64,000 nucleotides of DNA from Desulfotruncus arcticus DSM 17038 (GCF_900113335.1 NZ_FOOX01000003.1:1-64000), one strand, 5' to 3'. Positions 1 through 8,084 are shown, counted from the stretch's first letter. Made by a program: numbers and translations. The notes: generated from the sequence alone by a model not told the origin.

Positions 1-309
1 TACTCTGCCGCAAGGGCTTCTTAAATAATTAAAATATGGCGGTCTCCAGAGGGAAGGGGAATTTCTCTATAGTCACAATGCCACAACAAGTAGCCGCCGC
101 TTGCGGTCGGAGCGAAGCGGAGATTCTTGACTTCATGTGCTAGGCTAAAAAACCCCGACCGCAGACAATTATTTTTTGGCGTATATCCGTCGGTCGGGTA
201 CCTTTAAATTAGCACATGGAGTCAAGGACGGCAGTGAAAGTTCTACAACCTTTTGGTGATTTGTCAAAAGATCAAGATATTCTATGAAAAATGAAGTAAT
301 ACTTATGTT
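1..309. other. Intergenic stretch without a supported gene
   Basis: I see no open reading frame worth calling here. The stretch holds a complex set of inverted repeats (listed separately) and, at its right edge, the broken beginning of the DUF3786 gene. Stop codons interrupt all three forward frames just before position 310. Confidence 0.5.
103..226. repeat. Nested imperfect inverted repeats
   Basis: A 24 bp arm at 126-149 (beginning CTTGACTTCATGTGCTAG) is matched by its near-exact reverse complement at 203-226 with three mismatches. A second pair, GCGGTCGG at 103-110 and CCGACCGC at 155-162, interleaves with it, and GTCGGTCGGG follows at 189-198. Such crossed repeats can be the end of a mobile element or a structured RNA. 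No transposase lies next to it, so its nature is open. Confidence 0.55.
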
Positions 310-777
310 TTGTGTGTCTATTTAACGGGGGACGCCGCATGGAGATGGCTTATTCTCCACTATCTTTCCCGAGCAGATAATACTCCCATTATAAATAAAT
401 TAATCTCATACCGCGAGTTAGAAAATGGATATGTTAATTATGCAGCTTTTTTGCGTAAAAGTATTGATCCCCTAGTAAAAAATTTCTCACAGGAACCAGT
501 AGAGCAAATAAAAGCGGCATGTCTTATACTGGATGCTTCCATTGAAGAAAGTGCCGACGTCTGTGCTAAAATACACCTTTTCCCTAGATTTCCCTTAACG
601 ATTAAGCTCTGGTTGAGTGATGATGAATTCAAGGGTTCTGCTAATATCCTATTTGATATAAGTGCTAATCATTATCTAGATACAGAAGCCATTAATGAAG
701 CAGGAATTATTGTTTCGCATTTTTTAATTAAGCAATATGAATTAATGTTGCAAACTAAATTGAGTAATAAGGGGTAA
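310..777 (+). pseudogene. DUF3786 domain protein, N-terminal part missing
   Basis: The 155 residues match the C-terminal part of DUF3786 proteins, which are common in anaerobes and have no settled function. Recognisable stretches are GDAAWRWLILHYL at the start, the conserved FRELENGYVNY-like segment, and KGSANILFDISANHYLDTE near the end. Usual family members carry about 40-60 further residues before this point. The reading frame here is closed by a TGA at 292-294, and the only possible start is a TTG at 310 without a ribosome site. I therefore read it as a 5'-truncated or frameshifted gene. It converges on the P-type ATPase gene with only six bases between them. Confidence 0.6.
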
Positions 778-783
778 TTTCTT

Positions 784-2655
784 TTATTGATCAAAATTTC
801 TATCGTAAAGAAGAGCTGCATTTAAAACTACCAACACCGATCCGGCATTATGCACCAAAGCGCCTGTAATGGGGTTCAGTAGACCCAAAACCGAAAGAAC
901 AATGGCTGCGGCATTGATACCCATGGATACAGTTATGTTGACTTTGATTGTACGGAGAGTGGAGTTTGACAATCGTTTAAGATACGGTATTTTATCTATG
1001 TTGTCACTCATTAAGGCAATGTCGGCGGCTTCTATGGCAATATCGCTTCCCATACTGCCCATTGCAACACTGACATTCGCCATTTTTAGAGCAGGAGCGT
1101 CATTCACGCCGTCCCCGATCATGCAGACGCTCTTGTTTTCCTTTTGTAAGTCCTCAATGCTTGAAACCTTTTGTGCCGGCAGCAGATCTGCACGGATATT
1201 CTTGATACCAACCTGCTCTGCCATATATTTCGCTGTTAGATGATTGTCACCTGTAAGGAGAACAACATCGGTATCTATAGCACCAAGTTTCGCAACAACA
1301 TTTTTTGCAGTTGGGCGAATGGTATCAGAAAGAGCTATGATGCCGATTGCTTTACCATTTTCAGCCACGATGATAGATGCCTTACCTTGGTTTCTTAAAT
1401 TGGCTAAGATATTCTGCATTTTATCGGTTTCGGCAATCGAGTTTTCCTTTATATAGAGAGCGTTGCCGCAAATCACTGTTTTGCCGGACAGTGCTGCCGT
1501 CACGCCTTTTCCAGGTATCATTTGAAAATCTTCGACTTCGGTAATAACGAATCCATTATCTTCAGCATACTGGACGGTTGCTTTTCCAAGAGGGTGTTCA
1601 GATCGTTTTTCAACGGATGCAGCCTTTGAGAGTAATTCAACATTACTAATAGTTTCATCCAGAGGAATAATATCCGATACTTTCAGATTTCCATAGGTTA
1701 GAGTACCTGTTTTATCAAAGGCAATGCAGTCTACATTTCCCATACGTTCCAAGGCTTCACCGGACTTAATCAGTACGCCGTGTTTAGTGGCTTGACCGAT
1801 GGCTGCCATAATCGAGGTTGGTGTTGCAAGGGCCAATGCACAGGGACAGAACACGACCAATACAGTGACTGCTCTGACAATGTCATTTGTGATGATATAT
1901 GCAGCTATTGCAATCAGAAGAGCAATAGGTACAAGCCATGTTGCCCATTTATCAACGGTTTTCTGCATAGGCGCTTTCTTGTTTTCTGCTTCCTTAACCA
2001 TATCAATCATTTTTTGCAGAGACGAGTCCTTACCTACTTGGGTAGCGCGGATGTCAATCGATCCATAGCAATTCATCGTTCCGCAGAAAACGCTGTCGTT
2101 TTCTTTTTTATCTACAGGCAGAGATTCACCAGTCATAATTGATTGATCAACAGAGGTATTACCATAGATAATGATGCTGTCAACAGGAATTGTTTCACCT
2201 GGAAGAACACGAAGGAGATCATCTTTTGATATCTTTTCGGCAGGGACAATCTCTTCACGAACACCGTCGGCAGTGTGAATCAATTTTCTGCCTTGCTGTG
2301 GTACAAGTGAAATCAATTTACTGATACCTTTTTTGGCACGAGCCACGGTCATGTCTTCTAGAATAGCACCTAGCGCCATAATAAAAGCAACTTCGCCTGC
2401 TGCAAAGAGCTCATCAATTGCAATTGAAGCAACCATAGCCATAGAAATTAGCAGGGCGGATGAAATCCATTTCTGAAAACCCAATCTTGTAATTGCTAGG
2501 TATAAAAGTGGTAAGCCGGAAATCACAACCGTAATCCAAGCTGGGTCAACAGGCGGTTCCGTTCCGGTTAGCATTAAAATTAAACTGGCCGCTAAGAAAA
2601 CACCTGAAACTATGGTCATCTTTAATCCGGCCAGAAAGTCCATAGATTTATTCAT
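784..2655 (-). CDS. Heavy-metal translocating P1B-type ATPase
   Basis: This is a membrane pump that uses ATP to move a transition metal out of, or across, the cytoplasmic membrane. The sequence shows the phosphorylation motif DKTGTLT, the TGES-type actuator loop (MTGESLPVD), the HPLGKA motif of the nucleotide domain, GDGVNDAPAL, and the membrane metal site CPCALALATPT. There is no N-terminal metal-binding CxxC domain, and only about six membrane segments are visible, so the protein (623 aa) is at the short end. The last helix carries HNAGSVLVVLNA, so it is not a textbook CopA or CadA and the metal cannot be named. The start at 2655 is chosen because AGGAGG sits eight bases upstream; a longer frame begins at 2697. 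It is divergent from a TetR-family gene that probably controls it. Confidence 0.88.
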   Translation of the reverse strand: MNKSMDFLAGLKMTIVSGVFLAASLILMLTGTEPPVDPAWITVVISGLPLLYLAITRLGFQKWISSALLISMAMVASIAIDELFAAGEVAFIMALGAILEDMTVARAKKGISKLISLVPQQGRKLIHTADGVREEIVPAEKISKDDLLRVLPGETIPVDSIIIYGNTSVDQSIMTGESLPVDKKENDSVFCGTMNCYGSIDIRATQVGKDSSLQKMIDMVKEAENKKAPMQKTVDKWATWLVPIALLIAIAAYIITNDIVRAVTVLVVFCPCALALATPTSIMAAIGQATKHGVLIKSGEALERMGNVDCIAFDKTGTLTYGNLKVSDIIPLDETISNVELLSKAASVEKRSEHPLGKATVQYAEDNGFVITEVEDFQMIPGKGVTAALSGKTVICGNALYIKENSIAETDKMQNILANLRNQGKASIIVAENGKAIGIIALSDTIRPTAKNVVAKLGAIDTDVVLLTGDNHLTAKYMAEQVGIKNIRADLLPAQKVSSIEDLQKENKSVCMIGDGVNDAPALKMANVSVAMGSMGSDIAIEAADIALMSDNIDKIPYLKRLSNSTLRTIKVNITVSMGINAAAIVLSVLGLLNPITGALVHNAGSVLVVLNAALLYDRNFDQ

Positions 2656-2702
2656 ACTCCATTCCTCCTTTGATTTTTTACAAAAAATAAAGTACAATTT
2701 AT

Positions 2703-2758
2703 AATATATTGAATATATTGTTCGATATTTATTATACTGTTTTTATATCAGGCAACAA
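2703..2758 (-). promoter_or_regulatory. Probable promoter and TetR-type operator of the metal ATPase
   Basis: Read on the minus strand, TTGTTG (2758-2753) and TATAAT (2736-2731) are separated by 16 bases and resemble a sigma-A promoter for the ATPase gene. Just downstream, at 2703-2719, lies the near-perfect palindrome AATATATTGAATATATT, where a repressor would block transcription. The divergent TetR-family gene next to it is the obvious candidate. This is inference from position and symmetry. Confidence 0.45.
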
Positions 2759-2826
2759 TAATCAAAAGAAACGAAATGTAAGATACCGAACTAAATATTA
2801 TCATTGTACGGAAATGAGGTTTGGAT

Positions 2827-3390
2827 ATGGATAGAAGAATACAAAAAACGAGGGAATCAATTTTTAGTGCTTTCAGTTCACTTTTGGCACATAAGCGATA
2901 TTCTAAAATTACGGTGCAGGATATCATTGATGAAGCCAATATTGGCCGAAGCACCTTTTATTCCCACTTTGAAACCAAAGACGATTTATTGAAGGCATTA
3001 TGCAGTGATATATTTGACCACATCTTCTCCGAAGACCTGATTTCTGAGAGCACTCATGATTTTTCCTATACCAGTAACGACCTGAAAGCTAAAATCACGC
3101 ACATTTTATATCACTTAAGAGATAGCAAAAGGGATATTAAAGGAATTCTCTCGTGTGAAAGTGGAGAGTTGTTTTTAAGCGTAATCAAAACGTATTTGGA
3201 ACAGTTGTTTACTGGATTTATCACAACCGATAGCTTGGATGGAATCCCTAAAGATTATGTTGTTAATCATATGGCTGGTAGTTTTGTTGAAACCATAAAA
3301 TGGTGGATGCATAATGATATGGCACAGTCACCGGAAGAATTAACCAGGTATTTTTTCACTGTTATTTCATCGACTATATCAGCAAAATGA
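2827..3390 (+). CDS. TetR/AcrR-family transcriptional regulator
   Basis: A 187-residue one-component regulator. The N-terminal TetR helix-turn-helix is clear (TVQDIIDEANIGRSTFYSHFETKDDLL, about residues 28-55); the C-terminal ligand/dimer domain is all helical and unspecific. The ATG at 2827 is preferred because GAGG lies nine bases upstream; a TTG at 2821 is also possible. It is divergent from the heavy-metal ATPase, with a palindrome between the two genes, so it most likely represses that pump and is released by the metal or another effector. The effector is unknown. Confidence 0.85.
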   Translation: MDRRIQKTRESIFSAFSSLLAHKRYSKITVQDIIDEANIGRSTFYSHFETKDDLLKALCSDIFDHIFSEDLISESTHDFSYTSNDLKAKITHILYHLRDSKRDIKGILSCESGELFLSVIKTYLEQLFTGFITTDSLDGIPKDYVVNHMAGSFVETIKWWMHNDMAQSPEELTRYFFTVISSTISAK

Positions 3391-3401
3391 AAATACTGTG
3401 A

Positions 3402-3554
3402 AGAACACGCGCTGCTGCACCGCTCGTCGACCACATTGTTCCCTACCGGGGAGAACAGGTACTGTTCTGCGACGAGGGCAACTGGCAGCCGCTTTGCAAG
3501 CCGTGCCACGATACAAAAACAATGACTGAGGAAATGTACCAGGAATTCAAATAA
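3402..3554 (+). pseudogene. HNH endonuclease, C-terminal fragment
   Basis: Reading from 3402, the translation contains VDHIVPYRGEQVLF, then NWQPLCKPCHDTKT, which are the metal- and DNA-binding core and zinc-knuckle of phage-type HNH nucleases. The frame is closed by a stop at 3399, so the N-terminal half is missing. A TAA ends it at 3552-3554, followed directly by a fragment of an unrelated epimerase. It is a dead remnant of a prophage-type gene. Confidence 0.7.
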
Positions 3555-3555
3555 T

Positions 3556-3786
3556 GACCACCCCGATATGGCTTATTTCTCATTTAGCCAGAAGATCATG
3601 AAGGGAGAGCCCATTAAAGTATTTAACTACGGTGTTATGTACCGGGATTTCACCTATATTGATGATATCGTTACCGGGGTGGAGAGGATACTATGTAGCC
3701 CGCCCGTTAAAGACGGTGTGTGGCACAAGGTATATAATTATATGGTTTACGGGGCGCAGAACAGCCGCCGGATTATTGATGCTTGA
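3556..3786 (+). pseudogene. NAD-dependent sugar epimerase (UDP-glucuronate epimerase type), internal fragment
   Basis: The translated stretch [26 protein letters not shown], followed by [18 protein letters not shown], is the C-terminal third of CapI/WbpP-like UDP-glucuronate 4-epimerases. The Rossmann domain and catalytic YxxxK are absent, and the homology ends near [10 protein letters not shown], where the normal tail should continue. It abuts the HNH fragment, so both probably mark an old recombination scar. Confidence 0.7.
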
Positions 3787-3902
3787 AGTTGGGCAAGTAT
3801 TACCTTTTCAAAATTATCTCTCAAATAGGGCTTGTAGTATAAAAACACATTGGTATACTAAATTTAACGGCGCCGTAAATAGAACAAAAAGGAGTTTTAT
3901 TT

Positions 3903-4379
3903 ATGGAACAATTTACCATAAACTCAATTGGTAAGATTCATGTAGATGATAAGGGAATGCGATTGGCATTGGATAAAGAATATATCCCTGCTCTTACAAA
4001 TCTTAAGGATTTCACTTATATTAATGTTATCTGGTGGTTTGATCAATGTGATAACTCTGACTCTCGCTCAAAACTTATTGAGAAAAGACCTTATAATAAT
4101 TCCCCAGATATGTTAGGGACTTTTGCAACACGTTCACCAGAGCGCCCAAACCCTATTGCACTAACCTGTAGCTATGTCACTTATATCGATTTTCAAAACG
4201 GCATCATTGGTTTAGCCTATATCGATGCTGAGAACGGAACCCCCATATTGGATATTAAACCCTATACGCCTAGCTTTGATCGAGTAGAAAATCCATCAGT
4301 GCCAGAATGGTGTTCTAATTGGCCTAAAAGCGTAGAAGAATCTGGAGATTTTGACTGGAGTGTAGTCTTTAACTTCTAA
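3903..4379 (+). CDS. TsaA/TrmO-family tRNA N6-methyltransferase-like protein
   Basis: A 158-residue protein of the TsaA-like beta-barrel family. The E. coli member TrmO methylates N6-threonylcarbamoyladenosine at position 37 of some tRNAs with S-adenosylmethionine. The signature GTFATRSPERPNPIALT is present at about residues 74-90, followed by a DIKPYTPSFD motif at about residues 119-128, both typical. Length fits the short bacterial form without the extra C-terminal domain. AAAGGAG lies eight bases before the ATG. It stands alone and is followed by a strong terminator. Confidence 0.88.
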   Translation: MEQFTINSIGKIHVDDKGMRLALDKEYIPALTNLKDFTYINVIWWFDQCDNSDSRSKLIEKRPYNNSPDMLGTFATRSPERPNPIALTCSYVTYIDFQNGIIGLAYIDAENGTPILDIKPYTPSFDRVENPSVPEWCSNWPKSVEESGDFDWSVVFNF

Positions 4380-4411
4380 TTTTTAAAAATAAAAACATCT
4401 TAAACAACTCT

Positions 4412-4449
4412 AAAAGTCTGGTTTTCTTTTTGGAAAAACCAGACTTTTT
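4412..4449 (+). terminator. Rho-independent terminator after trmO
   Basis: A perfect 14 bp stem (4412-4425 with 4435-4448, AAAAGTCTGGTTTT) encloses a nine-base loop and ends in a run of T. It lies 32 bases past the trmO stop codon. Confidence 0.85.
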
Positions 4450-4607
4450 AGCATTCTATTTATGTCTTAACACTTCATTAAAAGGTTAAGACATAGGAAA
4501 TATATGCGAATTATCTATGTCTTATAAAGGTAAAACTGCATAATTCAACCATGTAGCGACATAACGAAAATTAAGGCTAATAACTGGAAGTTAGGCATCG
4601 CATTCGT

Positions 4608-4916
4608 GTGCGATCAAGCCATTTCTCCACATTTATTGAAGGAAATACCTTAGCATATGTTTTTGCTGAAGCAAAGAACGAGACATTGCAACTCCTTAAA
4701 AAGGAACAGGAAGAACCAGCCTGGTTGAGTAAGCTTGATCGTAGGGCAAGAGTAGTGGTAGGGCTTTTTTTAAGTGCTAATTATATTACATCTTCTGATG
4801 TAGTCGCTACATTGGGACTATCTACCAGTATGGCTCGTGAACTTCTTAAAGAATGGGTAAATGATGGATGGCTGACAGTTAGTAACCCAATCAAAAAAGT
4901 CGACAGTACATTTTAG
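4608..4916 (+). pseudogene. Fic-family protein remnant with central deletion
   Basis: The first residues, SSHFSTFIEGNTL, match the N-terminal inhibitory region of Fic-type AMP-transferases (SSxIEGNxL). The last 60 residues (LDRRARVVVGLFLSANYITSSDVVATLGLSTSMARELLKEWVNDGWL) match the winged-helix tail found at the C-terminus of the same proteins. The Fic core with its HPFxxGNGR motif is missing entirely, so the gene seems to have lost about 200 codons in frame. The apparent GTG start at 4608 has no ribosome site and the frame reads through it from upstream. Confidence 0.6.
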
Positions 4917-5223
4917 CGGCAAAATGTATGTTTGTTGGGTTTATAATCAATTAACTAAGACAGTATAAGCCAATAAGCCAAAATCCAATTGGTTTAGCGG
5001 CTTTTATTTTCCAGGAAAGGGTGAATGGCACGGTCTACGCACACCGTTTTATGTATATAAAAAAACTCGTTAGAAAACTTTATACTCTTTGGTTATTAGG
5101 AGGAGTTGTAATTAATATTTGTTTTTAGTTCATAAAAAAATTAGAAATAATATTAGTCAGCAATAAAATAATTGAATAGCAAAAATAAAGGATGTCTATG
5201 GAATAATATAGAATACTAAAGCC
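4917..5223. other. Intergenic, AT-rich leader in front of the tRNA
   Basis: No gene is supported. A short AAGCC...GGCTT inverted repeat lies near 4974-5005, followed by AT-rich sequence. A promoter for the tRNA-yedE-tusA unit should lie in the last 150 bases, but I cannot pick one with confidence: TTGAAT at 5172 has no properly spaced -10. Confidence 0.4.
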
Positions 5224-5321
5224 GGGGAAAACGGGGTAGGGTGCCTCCCACGGGCTGCAAACCCGTTGGCCTGCTTGTGATCCAAGTGGGAGTCCGGTTA
5301 GATTCGGATTTTTCCCCTCCA
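5224..5321 (+). tRNA. Selenocysteine-tRNA-like tRNA-Cys, anticodon GCA, encoded CCA
   Basis: The segment folds as a long tRNA. The acceptor stem is 8 bp (GGGGAAAA 5224-5231 with TTTTCCCC 5310-5317), followed by T73 and an encoded CCA. The anticodon stem ACGGG/CCCGT encloses the loop CTGCAAA with anticodon GCA at 5257-5259. The variable arm has an 8 bp stem (5270-5277 with 5283-5290) and a 5-base loop. The T stem has 5 bp (5292-5296 with 5305-5309). The D arm is long and partly mismatched. An 8+5 acceptor/T stack with a long variable arm is the plan of bacterial tRNA-Sec. GCA and U73, however, are cysteine identity elements, so it is probably charged by CysRS and not made into Sec. The yedE-like gene starts 22 bases downstream. 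The T loop is odd (8 bases, A where C56 is expected). Confidence 0.8.
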
Positions 5322-5343
5322 AAAAATTCCAGGAGGTAGATAA

Positions 5344-6429
5344 ATGGGAAAGAAAAGGATTTTGGTAGGGGTAACAGGGGGGGTTATTGGCGTACTAGCG
5401 GTATTACTTGTTCAATATGGGAACCCGCCTAATATGGGTTATTGCATTGCTTGTTTTTTACGTGATATCAGTGGGGGACTAGGTTTTCATAAAGCAGCAC
5501 CCGTACAGTACATACGCCCCGAGATTTTAGGCATGGTAATTGGTGCATTTTGTGCAGCTTTGCTTACCAAAGAATACAAATCGGTAGGTGGCTCCAGCCC
5601 TTTAGTCAGATTTTTACTGGCTTTTGTAGGCATGATTGGTATGCTTGTATTTCTGGGTTGCCCGGTCCGTGCAGTATTAAGATTAGCTGGCGGCGACCTT
5701 AATGCAGCCGTTGGCATTGTGGGCCTGGTAGCAGGCATAGCAGTGGGTATTTATTTCTTAAACCAGGGTTTTTCCCTTGGGAGGGCAAGTATTCAGCACA
5801 GTCTTAATGGTCAAATATTTCCGTTAATAACCATTATAATAACCGTATTAGTGGTATTCGGTGTACCAGTATTTTTTGCAAGTCAGGAAGGGCCTGGGTC
5901 GATGCACGCACCAATTTTACTTGCCTTGGGGGCAGGAATTGCTGTGGGTATTTTAGCCCAGCGGTCGCGATTTTGTATGATTGGCGGTATTAGGGATTTT
6001 ATTCTATTTAAAGATGTACATCTGCTAATTGGGTTCTTGACCATGCTTGTTTTCGCTTTTGCTGTTAACTTGTTTACTGGAATGTTTAACCCTGGTTTTA
6101 CGGGTCAGCCGATTGCTCATAATGACGGATTATGGAACTTTTTAGGGATGGCTCTAGCTGGAACAGCAGTGACACTGCTTGGTGGATGTCCATTAAGGCA
6201 GTTAATAGCTGCAAGTGAGGGAAATACTGATTGTGTTATTTCAATTTTGGGTTTAATCGCGGGTGCAGCTTTTGCCCATAATTTTGGCCTTGCTGCCAGC
6301 CCGACTGGTGTTCCTGTGGAAGGCCAGTGGGCTGTCGTATTCGGTTTAGTTCTGGTTCTGGGCCTTGGATTTTTGGGCAGTAAACAGTTTTCTATAAACG
6401 GAGGTGTCAAAGTTGAGCAAAATAGTTGA
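5344..6429 (+). CDS. YedE-type sulfur/selenium transport membrane protein
   Basis: A 361-residue polytopic membrane protein of the YeeE/YedE (DUF395) family with about ten helices and the family's repeated cysteine-containing motifs: GYCIACFLRD (about 32-41), GCPVRA (about 107), RFCMIGGIRD (about 209-218) and GGCPLRQL. YeeE-type proteins bring in thiosulfate. YedE/FdhT members are linked to selenium metabolism by gene neighbourhood, and the first-motif spacing here suits that subgroup. AGGAGG lies seven bases before the ATG. The gene follows the Sec-like tRNA-Cys by 22 bases and overlaps the tusA-like gene, so all three are probably cotranscribed. Whether the substrate carries sulfur or selenium is not decided by the sequence. 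Confidence 0.85.
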   Translation: MGKKRILVGVTGGVIGVLAVLLVQYGNPPNMGYCIACFLRDISGGLGFHKAAPVQYIRPEILGMVIGAFCAALLTKEYKSVGGSSPLVRFLLAFVGMIGMLVFLGCPVRAVLRLAGGDLNAAVGIVGLVAGIAVGIYFLNQGFSLGRASIQHSLNGQIFPLITIIITVLVVFGVPVFFASQEGPGSMHAPILLALGAGIAVGILAQRSRFCMIGGIRDFILFKDVHLLIGFLTMLVFAFAVNLFTGMFNPGFTGQPIAHNDGLWNFLGMALAGTAVTLLGGCPLRQLIAASEGNTDCVISILGLIAGAAFAHNFGLAASPTGVPVEGQWAVVFGLVLVLGLGFLGSKQFSINGGVKVEQNS

Positions 6430-6625
6430 TGCCAGGGGTTTGCTTTGCCCTGAACCAATTTTACTAACAAAAAAAGTCATTGACCAGCTCCCAAGTGGTT
6501 CCATAGAAGTTATAGTGGATAATCCAGCTGCCAAAGAAAATGTAACTAGATTATGTGAGAATAAAGGATGGAATGTAGTAATTAAACAACAGGGATATGA
6601 GTACATACTTAACATTTCTAGATGA
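6413..6625 (+). CDS. TusA/SirA-family sulfur carrier (YedF N-terminal type)
   Basis: A 70-residue TusA-fold protein. The signature DARGLLCPEPILLTKK carries the active cysteine that holds a persulfide (or, in selenium-linked members, possibly a perselenide). The DsrE-like second domain of full YedF is absent. The TTG start at 6413 is preferred because GGAGGTG sits six bases upstream; a GTG at 6404 lies inside that ribosome site. The gene overlaps yedE by 17 bases, the usual arrangement in which the membrane protein imports a chalcogen and TusA relays it. Confidence 0.85.
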   Translation: MSKIVDARGLLCPEPILLTKKVIDQLPSGSIEVIVDNPAAKENVTRLCENKGWNVVIKQQGYEYILNISR

Positions 6626-6638
6626 AACAGCGATATAA

Positions 6639-6848
6639 GTTATCGAATGTGTTCATCCGCTCTTTGAGCATTCGTGGGGTCAGCATGTAGTTCGTTTCTA
6701 TGATCCGGATAAGCACATGATTGAAGCCGGAGAAAACGTGACGATGGTTGTGAAGAGATTTATAGACACCGGACTTTCGCTTGAAGAAACAGCCGCTCGT
6801 ATGGATGTACCGGTTGATTATGTTAAGTCATGCTTACGTAAAAAATGA
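6639..6848 (+). pseudogene. VOC/glyoxalase-family protein, C-terminal fragment
   Basis: In one frame after a TAA at 6636-6638 the translation reads HPLFEHSWGQHVVRFYDPDKH, then MIEAGENVTMVVKRFIDTGL and MDVPVDYVKSCLRKK. This is the C-terminal half of small vicinal-oxygen-chelate proteins that end in a short helical MDVP segment. The N-terminal half and any start are missing, and the tail of tusA replaces it. It is a remnant. Confidence 0.65.
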
Positions 6849-6939
6849 GCTATACTGGGAGTTTAAAGAACAGGCCCCCAAAAAGCAGGTTAAAACATTT
6901 TTGTAAAAACCCATGGTGTCAGGAGTGTCGATAAAATAA

Positions 6940-7374
6940 ATGGAAATAAAAAAACTGATACAAGCTGAAAAAGCGGATGCCATGCGCCTTGTATGGGATG
7001 TATTTTTAAAATTTGAAGCGCCCGATTATGTGGAAGAAGGCGTCAATACCTTTCGGGATTTTATCAATGATGAGAATCAAATCAATAACCTTGAAATGGA
7101 TGGCGCTTATGAAAAGGGAAGTCTTAGTGGCGTAATAGCGACAAGAAATGAGAGCAGCCATATTGCGTTATTTTTTGTGGACAGGAGATATCACAGGCAA
7201 GGAATCGGGCGAAAATTATTTGAAGCGGTTTTAAGAAACAGCGCCTCAGAAATCATCACTGTCCATTCCTCTCCTTATGCCAGAGAGATTTATCATAAAT
7301 TAGGATTTACAGATACCGATGCGGAACAAACAAAGAATGGTATACGATACATACCCATGAAGTACCAAGAATGA
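6940..7374 (+). CDS. GNAT-family N-acetyltransferase
   Basis: A 144-residue acetyltransferase. The acetyl-CoA binding loop RRYHRQGIGRKLFEAV (about residues 87-102) is the GNAT motif A, and the end IYHKLGFTDTDAEQTKNGIRYIPM is the usual C-terminal strand pattern. The substrate cannot be told. It overlaps the AlkD-like open frame at its 3' end by four bases if that gene starts at 7371. No clear ribosome site precedes the ATG at 6940. Confidence 0.85.
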   Translation: MEIKKLIQAEKADAMRLVWDVFLKFEAPDYVEEGVNTFRDFINDENQINNLEMDGAYEKGSLSGVIATRNESSHIALFFVDRRYHRQGIGRKLFEAVLRNSASEIITVHSSPYAREIYHKLGFTDTDAEQTKNGIRYIPMKYQE

Positions 7375-7391
7375 GCGAAAGGAAAAAAGAT

Positions 7392-8084
7392 ATGAGCGGC
7401 ATAGAAGAAGAGGTCCGGCGCCGGCTATTCGAGCTGCGGGATCTGAAATACAAAGAGTTTGCGTGTAAACTCATGCCGACGGTGAATCCGGAAACCGTGA
7501 TCGGCGTCCGCACGCCGGATCTGCGCAAGCTCGCCCGGGAGTTTTCCAAAACGCCGGAGGTTTCGGAGTTTCTCCAAATCCTGCCGCACGCGTATTATGA
7601 AGAAAATAACCTGCACGGCTTCCTGATTGAAACGATCAGGGATTATGATGCCGCCGTTGCCGCCATTGACGAGTTTTTGCCGTACGTAGACAACTGGGCA
7701 ACCTGTGATCTGATTTCACCGAAGATATTTAAAAAGCATCTGCCCAAGCTCTACGAAAAAATCAACGTCTGGCTGTTATCCGACCGGACCTATACGGTGC
7801 GCTTCGGGATCGGAATGCTGATGAGCTTCTATCTCGATGATGATTTCCGGCCGGAAATGCTTGAGCTTGTGGCGGGTATCCGGTCGGACGAATACTATGT
7901 CAACATGATGATCGCCTGGTATTTTGCGACGGCATTGGCCAAACAGTACGAAGCGGCTTTGCCGTACATTCAGGAACAGCGTTTGGAGACGTGGACGCAC
8001 AACAAAGCGATCCAGAAAGCGCTTGAGAGCTACCGGATCGGCGACAAAGCAAAAGCGTACCTGCGGACGCTGAAAGCAAAATGA
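7392..8084 (+). CDS. AlkD-like DNA alkylation repair protein
   Basis: A protein of about 230 residues built of helical ALK repeats, related to the AlkD DNA glycosylase that removes bulky alkylated bases. Recognisable stretches are YKEFACKLMPTV, IGVRTPDLRKLAREF and NWATCDLISPKIF, followed by the HNKAIQKALES end. The start at 7392 (MSGIEEEV) fits the family N-terminus and has AAAGG nine bases upstream; an ATG at 7371 overlapping the GNAT stop is possible. The gene is clearly richer in GC than its neighbours, and its cluster of genomic fragments suggests acquisition by transfer. Confidence 0.82.
   Translation: MSGIEEEVRRRLFELRDLKYKEFACKLMPTVNPETVIGVRTPDLRKLAREFSKTPEVSEFLQILPHAYYEENNLHGFLIETIRDYDAAVAAIDEFLPYVDNWATCDLISPKIFKKHLPKLYEKINVWLLSDRTYTVRFGIGMLMSFYLDDDFRPEMLELVAGIRSDEYYVNMMIAWYFATALAKQYEAALPYIQEQRLETWTHNKAIQKALESYRIGDKAKAYLRTLKAK

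Noticed and set aside
4974..5005. AAGCC...GGCTTTTATTTT as a terminator
   Set aside because: Stem of only five base pairs with a long loop; too weak to list.
5257..5259. Reading the long tRNA as a true tRNA-Sec
   Set aside because: The anticodon is GCA rather than TCA and the discriminator is T, both cysteine features.
6849..6905. In-frame stretch ELYWEFKEQAPKKQVKTFL after the VOC remnant
   Set aside because: No family recognised and no start; could be another remnant or chance.
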